Notes: generated from the sequence alone by a model not told the origin. A stretch of DNA of 64,000 bases from Siderastrea siderea (GCA_964030785.1 OZ034968.1:52905230-52969229), one strand, 5' to 3'. Shown: positions 47,147 to 59,316, counted from the stretch's first letter. Program-made: numbers and translations.

Positions 47147-47839
47147 CACGGCCCCGGGAGACGGCCTTGTTAATCAAAAGTTAAAGCTGTGAAGCTATCT
47201 CTCGTATAGGACTCTAGTAGCGTAAGGATTACTGTGTTAAGTTAATTGATTGGTTGTATTAACTACTTCCAGATATTTGTAAGAGCATGACATTTGCTCA
47301 ACGGATCCTACGTTGTTAGTTCAGGTGAACGCTGAGACAGCTAAAAAATAAAAGTGGCATTGGCAACTCAATGTCTTAAAAGTGTGCTTATGCTGTGAAG
47401 TTTATATTTTATATATTACAGTTGTCAATTACACTTATTAGTCCATGATCCATGGTTTTAGCAGAATTCACATTTAATGGGAGCTGTGGTTGGTCGACAT
47501 ATAATATGTGTGTTTAGGGCAGCTCAGAACAGACTAATTGGGAAATATGATGCGCATGCATGTATCTCCGCTCTTGCTTTTTGGAGTTTTCGCAAAATTT
47601 TGCAGTTGAAAAGAACTTGTAATATAATGAAAAGATGGTAAAAAGGACGACAATCGCGACAAGGTCAGAAGCAAACCGCATGCGATGAAGCGTTTACACA
47701 TTTCACGTGGATCAACGTGGAAGGAAATCAGATCCAATTTTCGATGCCGTGAAGTGCTTTTTTTCAGCTGGGACACATGCGACAATCGGAATTTCCAAAG
47801 CTGAAATAATAATGAAAAAAAAAAGTTCAACTGTACTTT
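47147..47839. other. Lectin 3' flank; otherwise nothing
   Basis: The first ~250 bp resemble the 3' flank of the left-arm lectin, including the AATAAAAGTGG signal region. The rest up to the Penelope-like element has no recognisable feature. Confidence 0.6.
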
Positions 47840-49073
47840 TTGACTGAGAACTTTATTAACGCAATCAAGACAGTGCAAGTACCTGACGACTACAAACTAG
47901 TGTCTTTTGATGTGAAATCACTGTTCACCAGTATTCCACTTCAACTGGCTCTAGACTGCACTGAGACCGCCATCAACAACTCTACTAATGAACTACCGCT
48001 ACCTACAGACGACTTAATGGACTTACTGAACCTTTGTCTTACTTCTACGTATTTTCAGTACAACGGCAAGCACTACAAACAGTTGCACGGAACAGCTATG
48101 GGCTCACCAGTTTCCGTTGTTGTTGCAGAAATCGTTATGCAAAGCATCGAGGAACGAGCCCTCGCAACTTACAAACGAACACTACCACTCTGGCTACGTT
48201 ACGCTGACGATACCTTTACAGCCGTACACAAAGACGAAATCAACGATTTTCACGAACACCTCGACGGACAAAACGCCGACATACAGTTTACTAAGGAGAT
48301 CGAGGAAAATGGTAAAATACCTTTTCTAGACTGCTTAGTTACCCGCGACAATAACGAACTACGGACGACAATTTACAGAAAACCGACACATACCGACAGA
48401 CTACTCGACCAATCATCTTACAACCCAACTTCTCACAAAGCTACGACTATACGGACCCTGACAAGACGCGCGCGAAATCAAGTACTTAGACAACGTTTTC
48501 AACAAGAACAATTACAAGCGGGACTTTATTAGACACAACACTTACAGAAACTCCGAACCAAACGCTACGAACACTAACGCGACACCTGTCACTACTGCAA
48601 CCATACCTTACATCAAAGGGACTTCTGAAACTATCGCACGAATCCTACAACCCTACAACATCCGCGTTGCTCACAAACCTATCACTACTTTACGACAGCT
48701 ACTGACGAACGTTAAAGACAAAGACGAACCGAGCGACAGACGGGGAGCAGTTTATAAAATCAAATGCTGCGACTGCCAGGCCACTTATATTGGTGAGACC
48801 GGCAGAAATCTGAACGTCCGACTGACTGAACACAAACGAGCGACTAGAAATGGCGATATCAACAATCACATTGCTGAGCACCATTTAAAAACAAACCACA
48901 GAATCGACTGGGACTCTGCTGAATGCGTTACCTACAGTACGGACTACTATCAACGAATCACTCTGGAAAGCTGGTTTACTAACTTAGAACAAACACCACT
49001 GAACCGTTGCCAACAGCTACCTGCACCTTACAAACGACTGATTGCAGACAATAACAAGACAGACAAACAATAG
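47840..49073 (+). pseudogene. Penelope-like RT plus GIY-YIG endonuclease, one frame break
   Basis: The first frame (47840-48532) carries RT motif A (FDVKSLFTSIPL), motif B (HGTAMGSPVS) and the catalytic YADD (LRYADDTF), then FLDCLVTR and the IYRKPTHTD region typical of Penelope-like RTs. Near 48475 the sequence moves to the +1 frame, which carries YLDNVFNKNNYKRDF, then a CCDC pair and the GIY-YIG core ATYIGETGRNLNVRLTEHKR, to a stop at 49073. The enzyme would nick target DNA and prime reverse transcription there. The break and missing N-terminus make this copy inactive. The ATG at 47840 is incidental. Confidence 0.88.
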
Positions 49074-49278
49074 ACAAACCGACTTATTTGACTGACAATA
49101 GACCAACGGACATTTGACTAACAAAAGACGGATCGAAACACACCAATCACGTTTAACAGTCTTCACAGCCAATAACATCACGGCTTAACTGACAGACGAC
49201 CAATAACATCACGAGATCGTCGACCAATCAGGACAACGACCAGAGACTTATAACATCTACTGAAGATTAACAGTTCAC

Positions 49279-49325
49279 TTGACTCTGATGATGACTTCCG
49301 CTCAGGTTGTCGAAACGTCAGTCAA
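49279..49325 (+). ncRNA. Hammerhead-like motif in Penelope-like 3' region
   Basis: Order of elements: TTGACT, CTGATGA, a GAC...GTC stem, GAAAC, GTC, AGTCAA. TTGACT and AGTCAA are perfect complements (stem I), GTC precedes the expected cleavage point, and the helix III remnant is only AC/GT, as in the minimal hammerheads known from Penelope-like elements. One extra nucleotide after CTGATGA departs from the consensus core, so activity is uncertain. Confidence 0.5.
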
Positions 49326-49390
49326 TGTCACCTCAAACAGTCCTTCTCAGGACTACACTCACCCGGACGATCACAATTTACCGAATTATG

Positions 49391-50740
49391 TACTTTATGT
49401 GTAGCTTTTCCAAGGGGTACATGAAAGCTCTGTAGGTCCTCTTGGCACGGAATTTAGCTACAAGGTATCATCATGTACGTTTGATTCCATTTCCTATCAA
49501 TACAGCATTTTCTCACGCCTTCGCAACTTTTGATCACACCCTAATCTACATTCGTATTAACAACAACAACAACAGCAGCAACAACGACAACAATAATAAA
49601 AACAACAAGGACAAGAGCAACAGCAACGTGCTTTATCTAAAAGACGTTGAAACATAAAAGGCGTTTGCAGTTCCATGTATTCGCTATAGGTCAAAGAACA
49701 AAACAACCCCCCCCCTCCTCCCCCAAAAAACACAAACAAACAAAAAAAAAAAACGAAAACAAAAGAAAACAAAGAAAAAGGAAAAGTCAAATATTGGTTA
49801 CAGAGACCAATCAGACTTTGTAGAAATCAAGAATTCACGATTAAAGCTAGGCTACTGGCATCGAATCGCGCAGCCCTCCAAATGTCATTTCAGTCAGTTG
49901 ATTTCTCGCAAAGATCTCACAACCTACACAGCCTTGCAGTACAGAACTATAGCTCTGTCCATAGTTCTTAACAACCTAATCAATCGTATGGTTACAACAT
50001 CGCCTTTTCTGCCAATTTCATCATCTCTTTGAAAGAAAACACTAGCCACCAATTTAAATGGCTCTGCTAGTAAAGGAATCTGGTCACATGACCGTCCACA
50101 TCCATTCGACCGGATAGTTTCAATGAAACAGCTTCTGTTTTGAATCCCCAGTCAACTGTGAAATAAGAGTTTACTGTTTGTTTTTCTGTGAAATGTGTCA
50201 TTACAAGCTTCTTTTTCCTGAAAAAGGTTTTATCAAACTGATTAATGTGGGAAATTCCTTGTGATATGCCTCAGCCTTCTCTCTAGGGGAGCCGAGGTTC
50301 TTGTGACGACTGCCAGCCCAGAGTAGGAATGCAAAAACAGCTGCATAAAAGGTTTTAAAAACGTCAAAAATGAACAACTACTATACAACTGTTTGGCAAA
50401 GATTAGAATATTTGACAAACCATACGTGTGGACTGTAGAATAAAGATATAATAGATGGAAGATCATAAGCCCGGCCCAAAATGTAAAGCCAAAATTGACT
50501 CCATCAACTTCTGTTAGAGTTAGTTCAACTTAAGAACAGACAGTACCAGTTTTACCGCTGACGATCAGTAATCTAATCTTTTGCATTATAAAAAGTACAG
50601 CTGATCTCTTTGTCTTAGCAGGTTCTTGAATTTTGATAGAAAAATATAGATAAGAGTTTTAGACAGCCTTCCTTAATGATGAATGTCATGGTTAGCATCC
50701 AGAAGGGAGACCATGAGCTGACTATTTTTTTTGGGGGGGG
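49391..50740. other. No gene; CAA-rich and C/A-rich low complexity
   Basis: A CAA-type imperfect microsatellite (about 49558-49640) and a C-run/A-rich tract (49700-49790) give spurious frames. No other structure is recognised. Confidence 0.6.
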
Positions 50741-50748
50741 GGGGGGCA

Positions 50749-50893
50749 CGAAGCTCCTTAAAACCTCTAATTTCATTGGACCTTATATTACCACGAAGCT
50801 CCATTGTTTTAAGGGTTAGCGACTTTGTTTCTGTTGTTTGTTTATTGTTTTCTCAGCCAATTCTGTGGAGCGATCCGAGAGCTTCGTGGGGCC
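50749..50893. repeat. MITE-like repeat with CACGAAGCTCC ends
   Basis: CACGAAGCTCC occurs at the left end and again inside, with GAGCTTCGTG inverted at the right end. Same layout and partly the same interior words (TTTCATTGGA, CCATTGTTTT) as the unit at 21238-21392. A G run precedes it. Confidence 0.6.
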
Positions 50894-50914
50894 CCGACTA
50901 TTATAAGACGGATT

Positions 50915-51303
50915 CCGCTCAACGTTCGAGCAATAAGTGCAAGAAATATTTACTAAAAACTACTCATAGCACGGTAACATTTTTAGTGCTACTTGAAACA
51001 TCTCACCTCAATTCACTTCTCCAAGTGATGACGCCGCGATGAAATTCTCAAGCATTCTCGAGAACATTAATGTCAGATCTCGCAAAAATGTGCTGAAAAC
51101 GAGCGCCATTTTGATTTGAGCTGACACGAAGCGTCTTTTTAATGGAAATATGGATAACTTCAAACCCAATTTTCTCTAGCGGGGTCAGCCTGGGAGCAGA
51201 AGTATCGATAAGTTCTTCTTACCTGTTCTCAAAATGTGACTATGCAGCAAGTATTTTTGGATAACTTATTTTTTGCACTTACTGCTCGAACGTAGAGCGG
51301 AAA
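50915..51303. mobile_element. MITE-like element with ~28-bp inverted ends
   Basis: CGTTCGAGCAATAAGTGCAAG near the left end (50927-50945) matches the complement of CACTTACTGCTCGAACG near the right (51278-51295), extended by CCGCTC and GAGCGG. Interior about 330 bp, no coding capacity. A target duplication is not clear. Confidence 0.65.
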
Positions 51304-51319
51304 TCGGCACGGGCACGGT

Positions 51320-52160
51320 CAACTGATTAGTCATTGGTCATTGTCGATAATCAATGAGTAATCGATGACTAATCGAAGGGAAAAAATATTGTAGCCTATT
51401 GGTTACTCATCGATGTCATTGATTAGTCATTGATGTCACTGATTACTCATTGATTACCTATTGATTACTCATTGGTCAACCATTTTCTGTTATCCAGCAC
51501 AACTACTACGAATTTCCCGCCCTCTTGTACCAATATTTTTGAGAAACATTGTTCCGTTAAGTGAATCAGTGATGTTTCCTTGTTATAATGACGTTCTTGT
51601 TGTTATAAATCCTTGTTATACGCTTGAATACTGGAAGGCTTGTAATGAAATGGAATCGAATTGTAAAGCAAAAATGCCGTCGCTGTTATAATTGCAGGCG
51701 AGTCTAACTCGTCTGGGAATAAAAACTATTTGACGGAAATCCTTTACTGTGAATTCAAGAGGTTTTTTTTTGTCTGAGTTTCCCGCCTAACCGATGGGTA
51801 AGTGCACGGAAAATTTTGAGACGGAGACTCCAGACCGGTACCACGCAGCGCTCTCCGCAATCACATTTTATTCTTAATTAATTGTAAAGAATCCAAGTGC
51901 CCCTCCTGAAATGGTGTACTTCGGAAATTTTCAAACTGAACCACCAGTCAAGGTTTGCTGGGTTCAACAATAAATGCCAGAGTGGAATCAGTGCCTTAGG
52001 ATGAGTATTCAATGCAATCGATGATTAATCGAACATCAATGGCTAAAAATTTTGTAGGCTATCGATTAGTCATCGATTACTCATTGATTATCGGCAATAA
52101 TCAATGATTACTCATCGAATACTCATTGATGACATTGATTATCGACTAGTTATACCTGGT
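51320..52160. repeat. Pair of ATTGATTACTCAT repeat blocks
   Basis: Two blocks (about 51325-51482 and 52005-52155) are built from ATTGATTACTCATCGAT-like words in both orientations, each partly self-complementary, around about 500 bp of ordinary sequence. Together they could be subterminal arrays of one element. No coding capacity. Confidence 0.6.
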
Positions 52161-52771
52161 CCTAACAGTGCCAGTGGCCACTGCAACAGGAGAGGTCTTA
52201 TTCCATTGATTTGTTATGGCTGGCTCTAAACATTTTCAAATTTGGCCCCTAAAATAAAGTACAATTTAATTTGCGTATATACGCTGAAAGATGAAAAATA
52301 AAAAGCGAAAAACAAACAAATAACACAATACGGACCGCTGAGGAAACGGTAAAATTGGCTTTCTTCAAAGAGTAAGACTACAGCTCGACTGTCACTGACA
52401 GCTCTTGCAAGTAAGTCTACATGATCGGCACAATAGAGAGCCTTTTAACCGATATGGACAAAGATTTAAGCGCAAGCTCAAAAACCTTTCTTCATGTAGA
52501 ACTTTTAGTGGATTCCCCATAGGCACACATGCCGTGACTTATTAGCAGACAAGTGAATCCTACTGGGCACTGCAATGAAAGATAAATTATATTCTGAACA
52601 TGCACCAATAGATTCCAAGAAGCCGATGTTTTTCCCTTACATTTCATTTTACCATATTGAAAACATCACTAGAAATCTTTTACTTATATTGAGAGCATGC
52701 ACCTCATAATACTCTTCTTCAAATTCATCCTTAAGTTAGACACTACTTTGGAGCAACCCCGACAGAGGTTT

Positions 52772-53311
52772 ATCCATCTCCCGGGGGGGGGTACTCCCCC
52801 CACAACACCTATACGGGTATGTGCCGCCCAACGGGGTCGTGATTTTGGGACTCCTGATCTAGAACGGGGTATCCATTTTGGAGATGTTTCCTAGAACGGG
52901 GTATAATATTCGAACGCACGAAAGTTTAAAATTGTCAGCAGCCATTTGAAATTATAAATAGAGAGTTTTCTTAACTAAAACTAAAAAAAACAAAAATACT
53001 TTACGAACAGATTGTTGCATCCCGTGTTGCGCGCAGTAGGCGTATTGTAAGGTAACTATCGTGTAGTAACGCGTTCGATAACGCGCGCTTGTATTTGGAT
53101 GTACAAGTCGAAAAAACAAAGAAAAAAACCTGGCTATTGCAATTATCTCCATTTTTAGAATGGGGTATAAAAAATTGACCTATTTCTAGAACGGTGTATC
53201 ATTTTAAATGCAAAATCTTTCTAAATCAGGGTCCTATTTTGGAGACCTGGGCGGCACATACCCACCCAAATTATACTTGAGTACCCCCCCCCCCCCCCCT
53301 GGGATCCATCT
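52772..53311. mobile_element. hAT-like MITE with exact 8-bp target duplication
   Basis: ATCCATCT occurs exactly at 52772-52779 and 53304-53311. Between them a 524-bp element begins CCCGGGGGGGGGTACTC and ends in a C run followed by TGGG, giving inverted ends. Both subterminal regions carry TGTGCCGCCC in opposite orientation, and the interior repeats TAGAACGGGGTAT-like words. The 8-bp duplication fits the hAT superfamily. No transposase. Confidence 0.85.
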
Positions 53312-54416
53312 GCTCTGGGCATAGGATAGAACGATCCTTCTAGATAGCCCGGTTTGCCAGTGGGGTAGCGCCTATTTGATCTGTAGTGAGGTGCCCCGTG
53401 GCCATATCAGCGGAAGCATTTGAAGCAGCGGTTGAAACTTGAACTAAATTTTGGACGTCCGTAATGAGCTATCTGAGTCAAGTGGGATTGCATTTTATTA
53501 GGTATCAAAGAATCTGGCAAGCGATCGTTTCGAGCCAGCAAACGCGGACAAACTTGTTTGTCGCTTTTAATTTCGCTGTTCAAAATCGTGTACTTGTTTC
53601 AAAAAACCAGTAAAAGCTCTTAACCCAACAGTTACGAAAATGAAATTCTTTTTTACATCATCACGATTTTATCAAACTTCCAAGCAGTGAGAATAAATGA
53701 AGTGATCACCAAGGATGAGATGTCTTGATAGTAAGAAAAATTCTCCTTGCTAGTTCCTTAGGAAATGTTTGGAGAACATTAAGGAGAACACACATTTTCA
53801 CTGATATCAGGTTGCTTGTAACATCATATCTAGTGACAGCTTTTTATGAAAGTTCTCATGAGGAGTTCACTTCTTTAAACACTGAAAAATGACAAACGTA
53901 TTCCCAATTCAGGAGCTTCATTTTATTAGGCAATAGAGGCGACACACAATCCAGCACGCGATCATTTTGAGCCGGTAAACACGAGCAAACACTTTCAATG
54001 GCGTAATTTGTGACAGCTTAGTACGTTTTGTTTTGGACTTTTCGTGATTTTACGGTTTCATAAAAGGCAATTTGAACCAAAAAATAAACTTCCTAATAAA
54101 CATATAAAACATCAGCTTGATTATTCTCACTTACAGTCTAGTGTTTGTCGTACAGTTTTAGCAAATTATGTAGCAACAGCCGTAAACTTAAGTTAAATAC
54201 AGCTGTGGTTGTTCTGATTGGGTTAATTACTGTCGACGACGTCGCTGACTTTTGGGCGCTATGGTGTCGGCTTTACGACTTGGTCTAATCTGATCCAATT
54301 TCTAAGTTGCCGCGTAAGAACACCCCTGTTACGAAAATTGTCTAGTATTACTCAGAACCTTCCAGGACATTCCGTAGAACTCCCTTTAGGATATTGTAAA
54401 ATGCTTAGTCATTAAC
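53312..54416. other. No gene seen
   Basis: AT-rich sequence with two loosely similar stretches (about 53495-53535 and 53918-53975, both with CATTTTATTAGG and a GCGATC word), suggesting a small old duplication. No gene or element is otherwise supported. Confidence 0.5.
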
Positions 54417-54524
54417 TTATACCCCATTCACACCAACTAAAACAAGTTTAATTAAACACAGTTTAACAAAACATGTTTAGTTAAACTGTGTTTCACTTTT
54501 CAAACCGTTCACATCAAAACATGT

Positions 54525-55886
54525 GTGAAAAATTATATGAAGCCTCATCTTGACGTTTGTACGTCCTCTGTAGCCTCGCTTTCGCGATGTAAACATTGCG
54601 CCATCGTCTGGTCGCGAACTATTAAAAAGAAAATGGAGATGGATGTCGATACTTTTTTAGTTTCTTTGCTACAGTTAAGGCGGCTAAATCAGCAGAAAAT
54701 CATTTCTAGACGGGAAAAAGACGCCAGAAGGTGCTGGCGGACATACTTGCGCCGCAGACGCTTTGTGTCAATGCTGTTTGTTATGTTGCTCACTCGCAAC
54801 TTTTTGCCGCTCGTGCCGATACGAAAAATTTGGGCTAAACCAAGGGTTAACACGTTTTGGGAGGAGACTTGCCAAGGGTGGAACGACAAAGACTGGAGGG
54901 AAAACTTCAGGATATCAAAAGAGGCTTTTGAGTATTTATGTGCGGAGCTCAGTCCTTTCATTTCCAAGCGTGACACGAACTATCGCAAAGCAATTTCCGC
55001 TCGCCAGCGACTCGCTATCACGTTGTACCGGCTTTCTGATACTGCGAGTTACCGCACCATTGCAAACCTGTTTGGAATCGGAAAGTCAGCTGTTTGTGAA
55101 ATTGTTGTCGAAGGTTGTGGAGCTATATTAGAAGTTCTTCTTCCAAGGTATATTCGCTTTCCACAAAATGCGCAAGAAATTCGGCAACGGATGGACGAGT
55201 TCAGTGATCGTGCGGGTTTTCCCCAGACTGTTGGTTGCGTTGATGGTTGTCATATCCCAATTAAAGCTCCGCAAAGCAACCCGGACGACTATGTTAACCG
55301 AAAGGGTTTCCATTCCATAATTCTTCAAGCACTTGTGGATGCGAATTACCTGTTTCTAGACATTTGCGTTGGATGGCCTGGTAAAGTGCATGATGCTCGC
55401 TTGTTCAGGAATTCGTCATTGTACACAGCTCTATCTAGTGGTGCCTTCATGCCCGACTCGTCCGTGATCAGGATGATTGATGATGTAAGGGTTCCACCTC
55501 TCATTCTGGGGGACTCAGCTTATCCCCTGCAAGACTGGTTAATGAAGCCATACGTTGACCGTGGGAACCTTAGCCGTGAGGAGACACACTATAACAATCT
55601 CTTGAGTGTCACTAGAGTTGTCGTAGAGAACGCTTTTGGCCCACTAAAAGGGAGATTTAACTCTCTTGGAAAGCGTTTAGATTTAAACGCAAACAATTGT
55701 GCCACTGTAACAGCAGCTTGCTGTGTACTTCATAATTTTTGTGAAAATATGAATGAGGAATTTGGCGAAGAGTGGCTTCTTACTATAGAAATAAATAATG
55801 GGATCTGCCTTGGTGGAGATGTGAACCAAAATCAGGATAGAAATGCTGCAAAAATCAGGGAAGCCATCAAGAGCTTTTTGTCTTAA
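54525..55886 (+). CDS. PIF/Harbinger DDE transposase
   Basis: One uninterrupted frame of 453 residues. A basic N-terminus and a helix-turn-helix (about 158-195, with LYRLSDTASYRTIANLFGI) precede the DDE_Tnp_4-type nuclease. D240 lies in VGCVDGCHIPI, D330 in ILGDSAYPL and E368 in VVENAFGPLKGRF, followed by CCVLHNFCE. Spacing and motifs match active Harbinger nucleases. It would cut and rejoin element ends in the nucleus, at TWA targets, together with the Myb-like partner. The start at 54525 lies close to the terminal repeat; an in-frame ATG at 54633 (MEMDVDTF, 417 residues) looks like an equally plausible start. No frame break or catalytic substitution is visible. Confidence 0.93.
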   Translation: MKNYMKPHLDVCTSSVASLSRCKHCAIVWSRTIKKKMEMDVDTFLVSLLQLRRLNQQKIISRREKDARRCWRTYLRRRRFVSMLFVMLLTRNFLPLVPIRKIWAKPRVNTFWEETCQGWNDKDWRENFRISKEAFEYLCAELSPFISKRDTNYRKAISARQRLAITLYRLSDTASYRTIANLFGIGKSAVCEIVVEGCGAILEVLLPRYIRFPQNAQEIRQRMDEFSDRAGFPQTVGCVDGCHIPIKAPQSNPDDYVNRKGFHSIILQALVDANYLFLDICVGWPGKVHDARLFRNSSLYTALSSGAFMPDSSVIRMIDDVRVPPLILGDSAYPLQDWLMKPYVDRGNLSREETHYNNLLSVTRVVVENAFGPLKGRFNSLGKRLDLNANNCATVTAACCVLHNFCENMNEEFGEEWLLTIEINNGICLGGDVNQNQDRNAAKIREAIKSFLS

Positions 55887-57604
55887 ACAAATATTTATTA
55901 CTTTCTTTGTATCAGTCAAAGTGCAGTATCACGTGGAGTTTGCTTGCATTTCATCCAAACTTTTCTAAAATTATTAATGCATTCCCTCTTGTAACACCAA
56001 GAGGGAGATATTTGGTGAATTTTGGCGAGGGCAAACCATAATAATTTTCAGTAATTTCTGCAAGCTGCAAGCACAGAACTTGAAAATGTTTGCTAAACTT
56101 TATCGGCTTCTTAAAGTGGGATATTGTCCAAGCACAAGCAGAGTACCTGTGATACCTTTAAGTCCAGTAGTGCTTATCCCCCCTGCCCCTTGCTTCCACA
56201 CCCTGGTTATTAGATGGACATCTTGTCATGCTCGAATCCAGGCTTTGTTGGTTAAACTTCCCACAATCTCAGAAAAAATTGTTAGGATATTGCTTCAGTG
56301 ATTTCCCTTTTCTCCTCGACCTCCTCCATTATTGATGCCCAATCAGCAAGGTTGTTCAAATCGTGGTGGGGGTGTCAAGGGTGGGGGATAAAGCACTACA
56401 TTGTAATAAAACTGCATTTGAAAATGAAAATCTGAATTTCATATAAAAATGAATCCAAGTTTTGAGTATGTGAGTATGGTAACTACAGCGATACAAATTG
56501 TGGACTTATGAATATTGGAATTAAGTGTGATTCTCATTATTTTATTGGTCCCTGCAGTTTCTTATAGCAAACAGTTATATTTAAGGCCCTAATTAAAGAG
56601 CACAATTAATTTTATTTTAAATGAACTGGCTGGAAATCATGTTATGTGGATTTCTCAAGTGTTAAAGTCCAGATTTTGCTGTAGTTTGTATATTTTTTCA
56701 TTTTGCCACACCACAGACAACAATACAAAGATAATAAGGAAAGAAAAAAGAAGGACGAAGGAATGATGGTAACCGTGAGTGGCGAGGAGGCCTAAAGGAA
56801 ACTATGAAGGTTATGTTAATTAGGCCTCCTCAATTATAATGTTACAGTTGTAATTGAAATTACAGCAACAGATGCTAACACAGTTTTACCAGAATACAGT
56901 TCATTATAAAATCCACAACCAATATGGAATTATGTTGATGAAGGCGAGCAAATGTTTTAGGATCGGCAAATGATATTCACAAACATTGTGCAATACAGTT
57001 CAAGCCAAATTTATTTGCAGTACAACAAGAATTTTATTGTGTATATGTACTGTTCAAGAGTGTTTAATAACAAAAGCATTGTCTATGGATGCTCAGCTAT
57101 AATTCAAGTTTAATGTAGACTAGTTATTGTCATGTGTAGTGCATCTCATTAAACAGGTAAGGTTACCCGGACAAAGATGCAGGAGCCAGTCTTGTAGAGG
57201 TGAGCTGAATTCGCCTGAATAATAGTCTGAGCCGTCGCAGCAGTGAAAGCCCCAAATATACATAGAACAGTGTATAATGAAGAGTGCCATATAAAACCTT
57301 ACATAAACACTCACGATTTGATTTGAAATATAAACATTTGATAGTAGCCTCGGGGGTACTAGAACTTTTAACCACAGAAATTTAATTTTTTGTAACTGGC
57401 TCAATTCTGATTCACTGTAACCTTGATCCACTGACCAAGAAGCATGTGGACTATGGGAATGAGAGTGAGATTACCTGGATGCAACTAGCCCTGGAATTAC
57501 ATTCACATCCACAAAGTGTTTTATGGTATAACTGTGGAATCAAAACCCTAATATTAGCTGTTATTATAGATATACAGTCTCCCAGGTTGTAGCAGTTATA
57601 TTTT

Positions 57605-57710
57605 TCATTTTATAGGTCGGTAAATCATGATCGACTAGTCTGAGGATTATGATTCTGAGGACTATACACTCACCCAGACGATCATAATTTACCGGCCTAT
57701 GATAAGACTC
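57605..57710 (+). repeat. Penelope-like 3' terminal remnant
   Basis: TCTGAGGACTATACACTCACCCAGACGATCATAA resembles the terminal stretch at 49340-49380 of the Penelope-like element. Its outer parts (GGTCGGTAAATCATGATCG and CGATCATAATTTACCGGCC) pair with each other. No coding sequence remains. It is nested within the Harbinger element. Confidence 0.55.
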
Positions 57711-58261
57711 CTGAGTTCAAACCATTTACAGCTTTTTCATTTTACAAACTTCAATTTACAAAGAAGTCTATTATATTAGCAACATTTTAAGTGCAAATTT
57801 GTGATGAGGAATACATATTCCATGGACAGTTGAAGAGGAAAATTGAAATGATAAGCTGTTTCATTGAGATTTCAATGCTTGGTCATATTTTTTCACACTT
57901 CAGCAAACATGAGTAGCATAACATATGTAAATGCCATGTTTTTGGGCACTTGTTTTAAATAACTGTGTTGTATTCAGCATCGTTTGATTTTTTGCATTTT
58001 CAGCTTCCACCTTTTTTAAGGTATACACCGTAAACAATACTTTATTGCAGATAAACAATTTAGAGTGTTTGTACATGAGAATGAATGTGATGACATCACA
58101 TTTGTAAAAACAAATATACTGGTATAACATTTAATGTTGACGTGATGAATTTCAGGAAGGGTCGAGTAATGCCGTGCACAAGTTTATACTTTTTTTTAGC
58201 CTTGCATTTACCATGCAAAGATCTGTCTTCATAGAATAAACTTTGTTGATGATGAGATAAC

Positions 58262-58520
58262 TTTACCTTTTATAAATAAATATAAATAAATAAATTGACT
58301 TTGTTTAACGACCTTTTCAACTGATAAACCTGCGGCTCTCGGATTCCAGATTGAATTGGAATTTGGAAATGTTGGTTTTTGAGGAGGGAGGAAAAACTGG
58401 AGGACCCAGAGAAAACCCACGGAGCAAGGACGAAAACCAATAACAAACTCAACCCATATATGACGCCAGTTCTGGGAATCGAACCCGGGCAACATTGGTG
58501 GGAGGCGAGTGGCCAGTTTC
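58262..58520 (-). repeat. tRNA-derived SINE (minus strand)
   Basis: On the minus strand, a B box GGGTTCGATTCCC (58486 down to 58474) follows an A-box-like TGGCCACTCGCC. A conserved body comes next (GGGTTGAGTTTGTTATTGG, then TCTCTGGGTCCTCC and CTCAAAAACCAACATTTCC), and then a TTTA-rich tail near 58262-58295. I know these core words from SINEs repeated through cnidarian genomes. It is nested within the Harbinger element. Confidence 0.75.
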
Positions 58521-58678
58521 TGTGGTTCGCCTAGTTTCCCTTTCAGGAGTGCAGAACATGGTGCCTGAAACCCTTTGCAATAACTAGGGTAGGTTTATGA
58601 TGAACACTGGTGGGAGTCACAGGGTTAATGAGGTTCTTTTTACCCCAAACCTAAGTGTTGCTCCCCCATGTGTCCTGA

Positions 58679-58800
58679 AGTTGTTCAAAAAATCACTATT
58701 TCAGTGGATTAGTGTTAGGGAAACCAACTGCATTATCCACTGGATAGAGATTATTTATCCGGTGGATAGCGCTATCTAATGCTTTTGAACAACTGGGACC
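58679..58800. repeat. Foldback repeat with TTATCCACTGGATA words
   Basis: Ends TTGTTCAAAA and TTTTGAACAA are inverted. The interior has CATTATCCACTGGATAG followed by TATCCGGTGGATAGCGC. This is a common palindromic repeat type in marine invertebrate genomes. Nested within the Harbinger element. Confidence 0.65.
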
Positions 58801-59054
58801 TGGGTGGAAAGAGAAAATGGAAAGAAAAGTTTCACACCTATTTAAAGAAAACAACATGACAGCAAATACCAGACCTCAACCTACCACCCTTCCAGTGCAG
58901 TGCAATTGTACCATCCATGTCCAATACACAACACCACACCACAGTAATACACGGTGCAAATCTGCCATTTCATGTCTTAGGCTACCGTAGTTCCCATCAC
59001 ATAGCATAGGGCATATTAAGTCACCCTGAGAAGGCTGCATTTTGTGCAAGTAAG

Positions 59055-59316
59055 GGTGCTTTTGATTGGAAAATCTGGATTTCAATTTCAGATTTCAGAT
59101 CTTGGACTTCCAATTAAAATGTGAAATCCAAAAGCAGATTTAGACGAACCGAAACCCCTTTCCAAGATGGATTTCAATTAAAGGGCCTTAATTGAAATCC
59201 ATCTTGGAAAAGGATTTTGGCTGGTCCAAATCTGTTTTTGGATTTCGTGTTTTATTGGGAAATCCAAAATCTGGATTTTAAAATTGAAAAATCCAGATTT
59301 CCCAATCAAAAGCACC
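59055..59316. mobile_element. MITE-like foldback element, GGTGCTTTTGATTGG ends
   Basis: GGTGCTTTTGATTGG at the left is inverted at the right end (CCCAATCAAAAGCACC). Inner parts also pair, down to a centre formed by CCAAGATGGATTTCAATTAA and its complement around 59182. No coding capacity. Nested within the Harbinger element. Confidence 0.8.

Larger units (their letters stand above)
47840..49390 (+). mobile_element. Penelope-like retroelement, 5'-truncated
   Basis: Reverse transcriptase from its palm motifs onward, then a GIY-YIG endonuclease, then a 3' region with a hammerhead-like motif (49279-49325) and a terminal stretch ACTCACCCGGACGATCACAA. That terminal stretch recurs in related form near 57660-57695. 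The start of the RT, the 5' end and any 5' terminal repeat are missing, as is usual for copies truncated during insertion. Confidence 0.88.
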
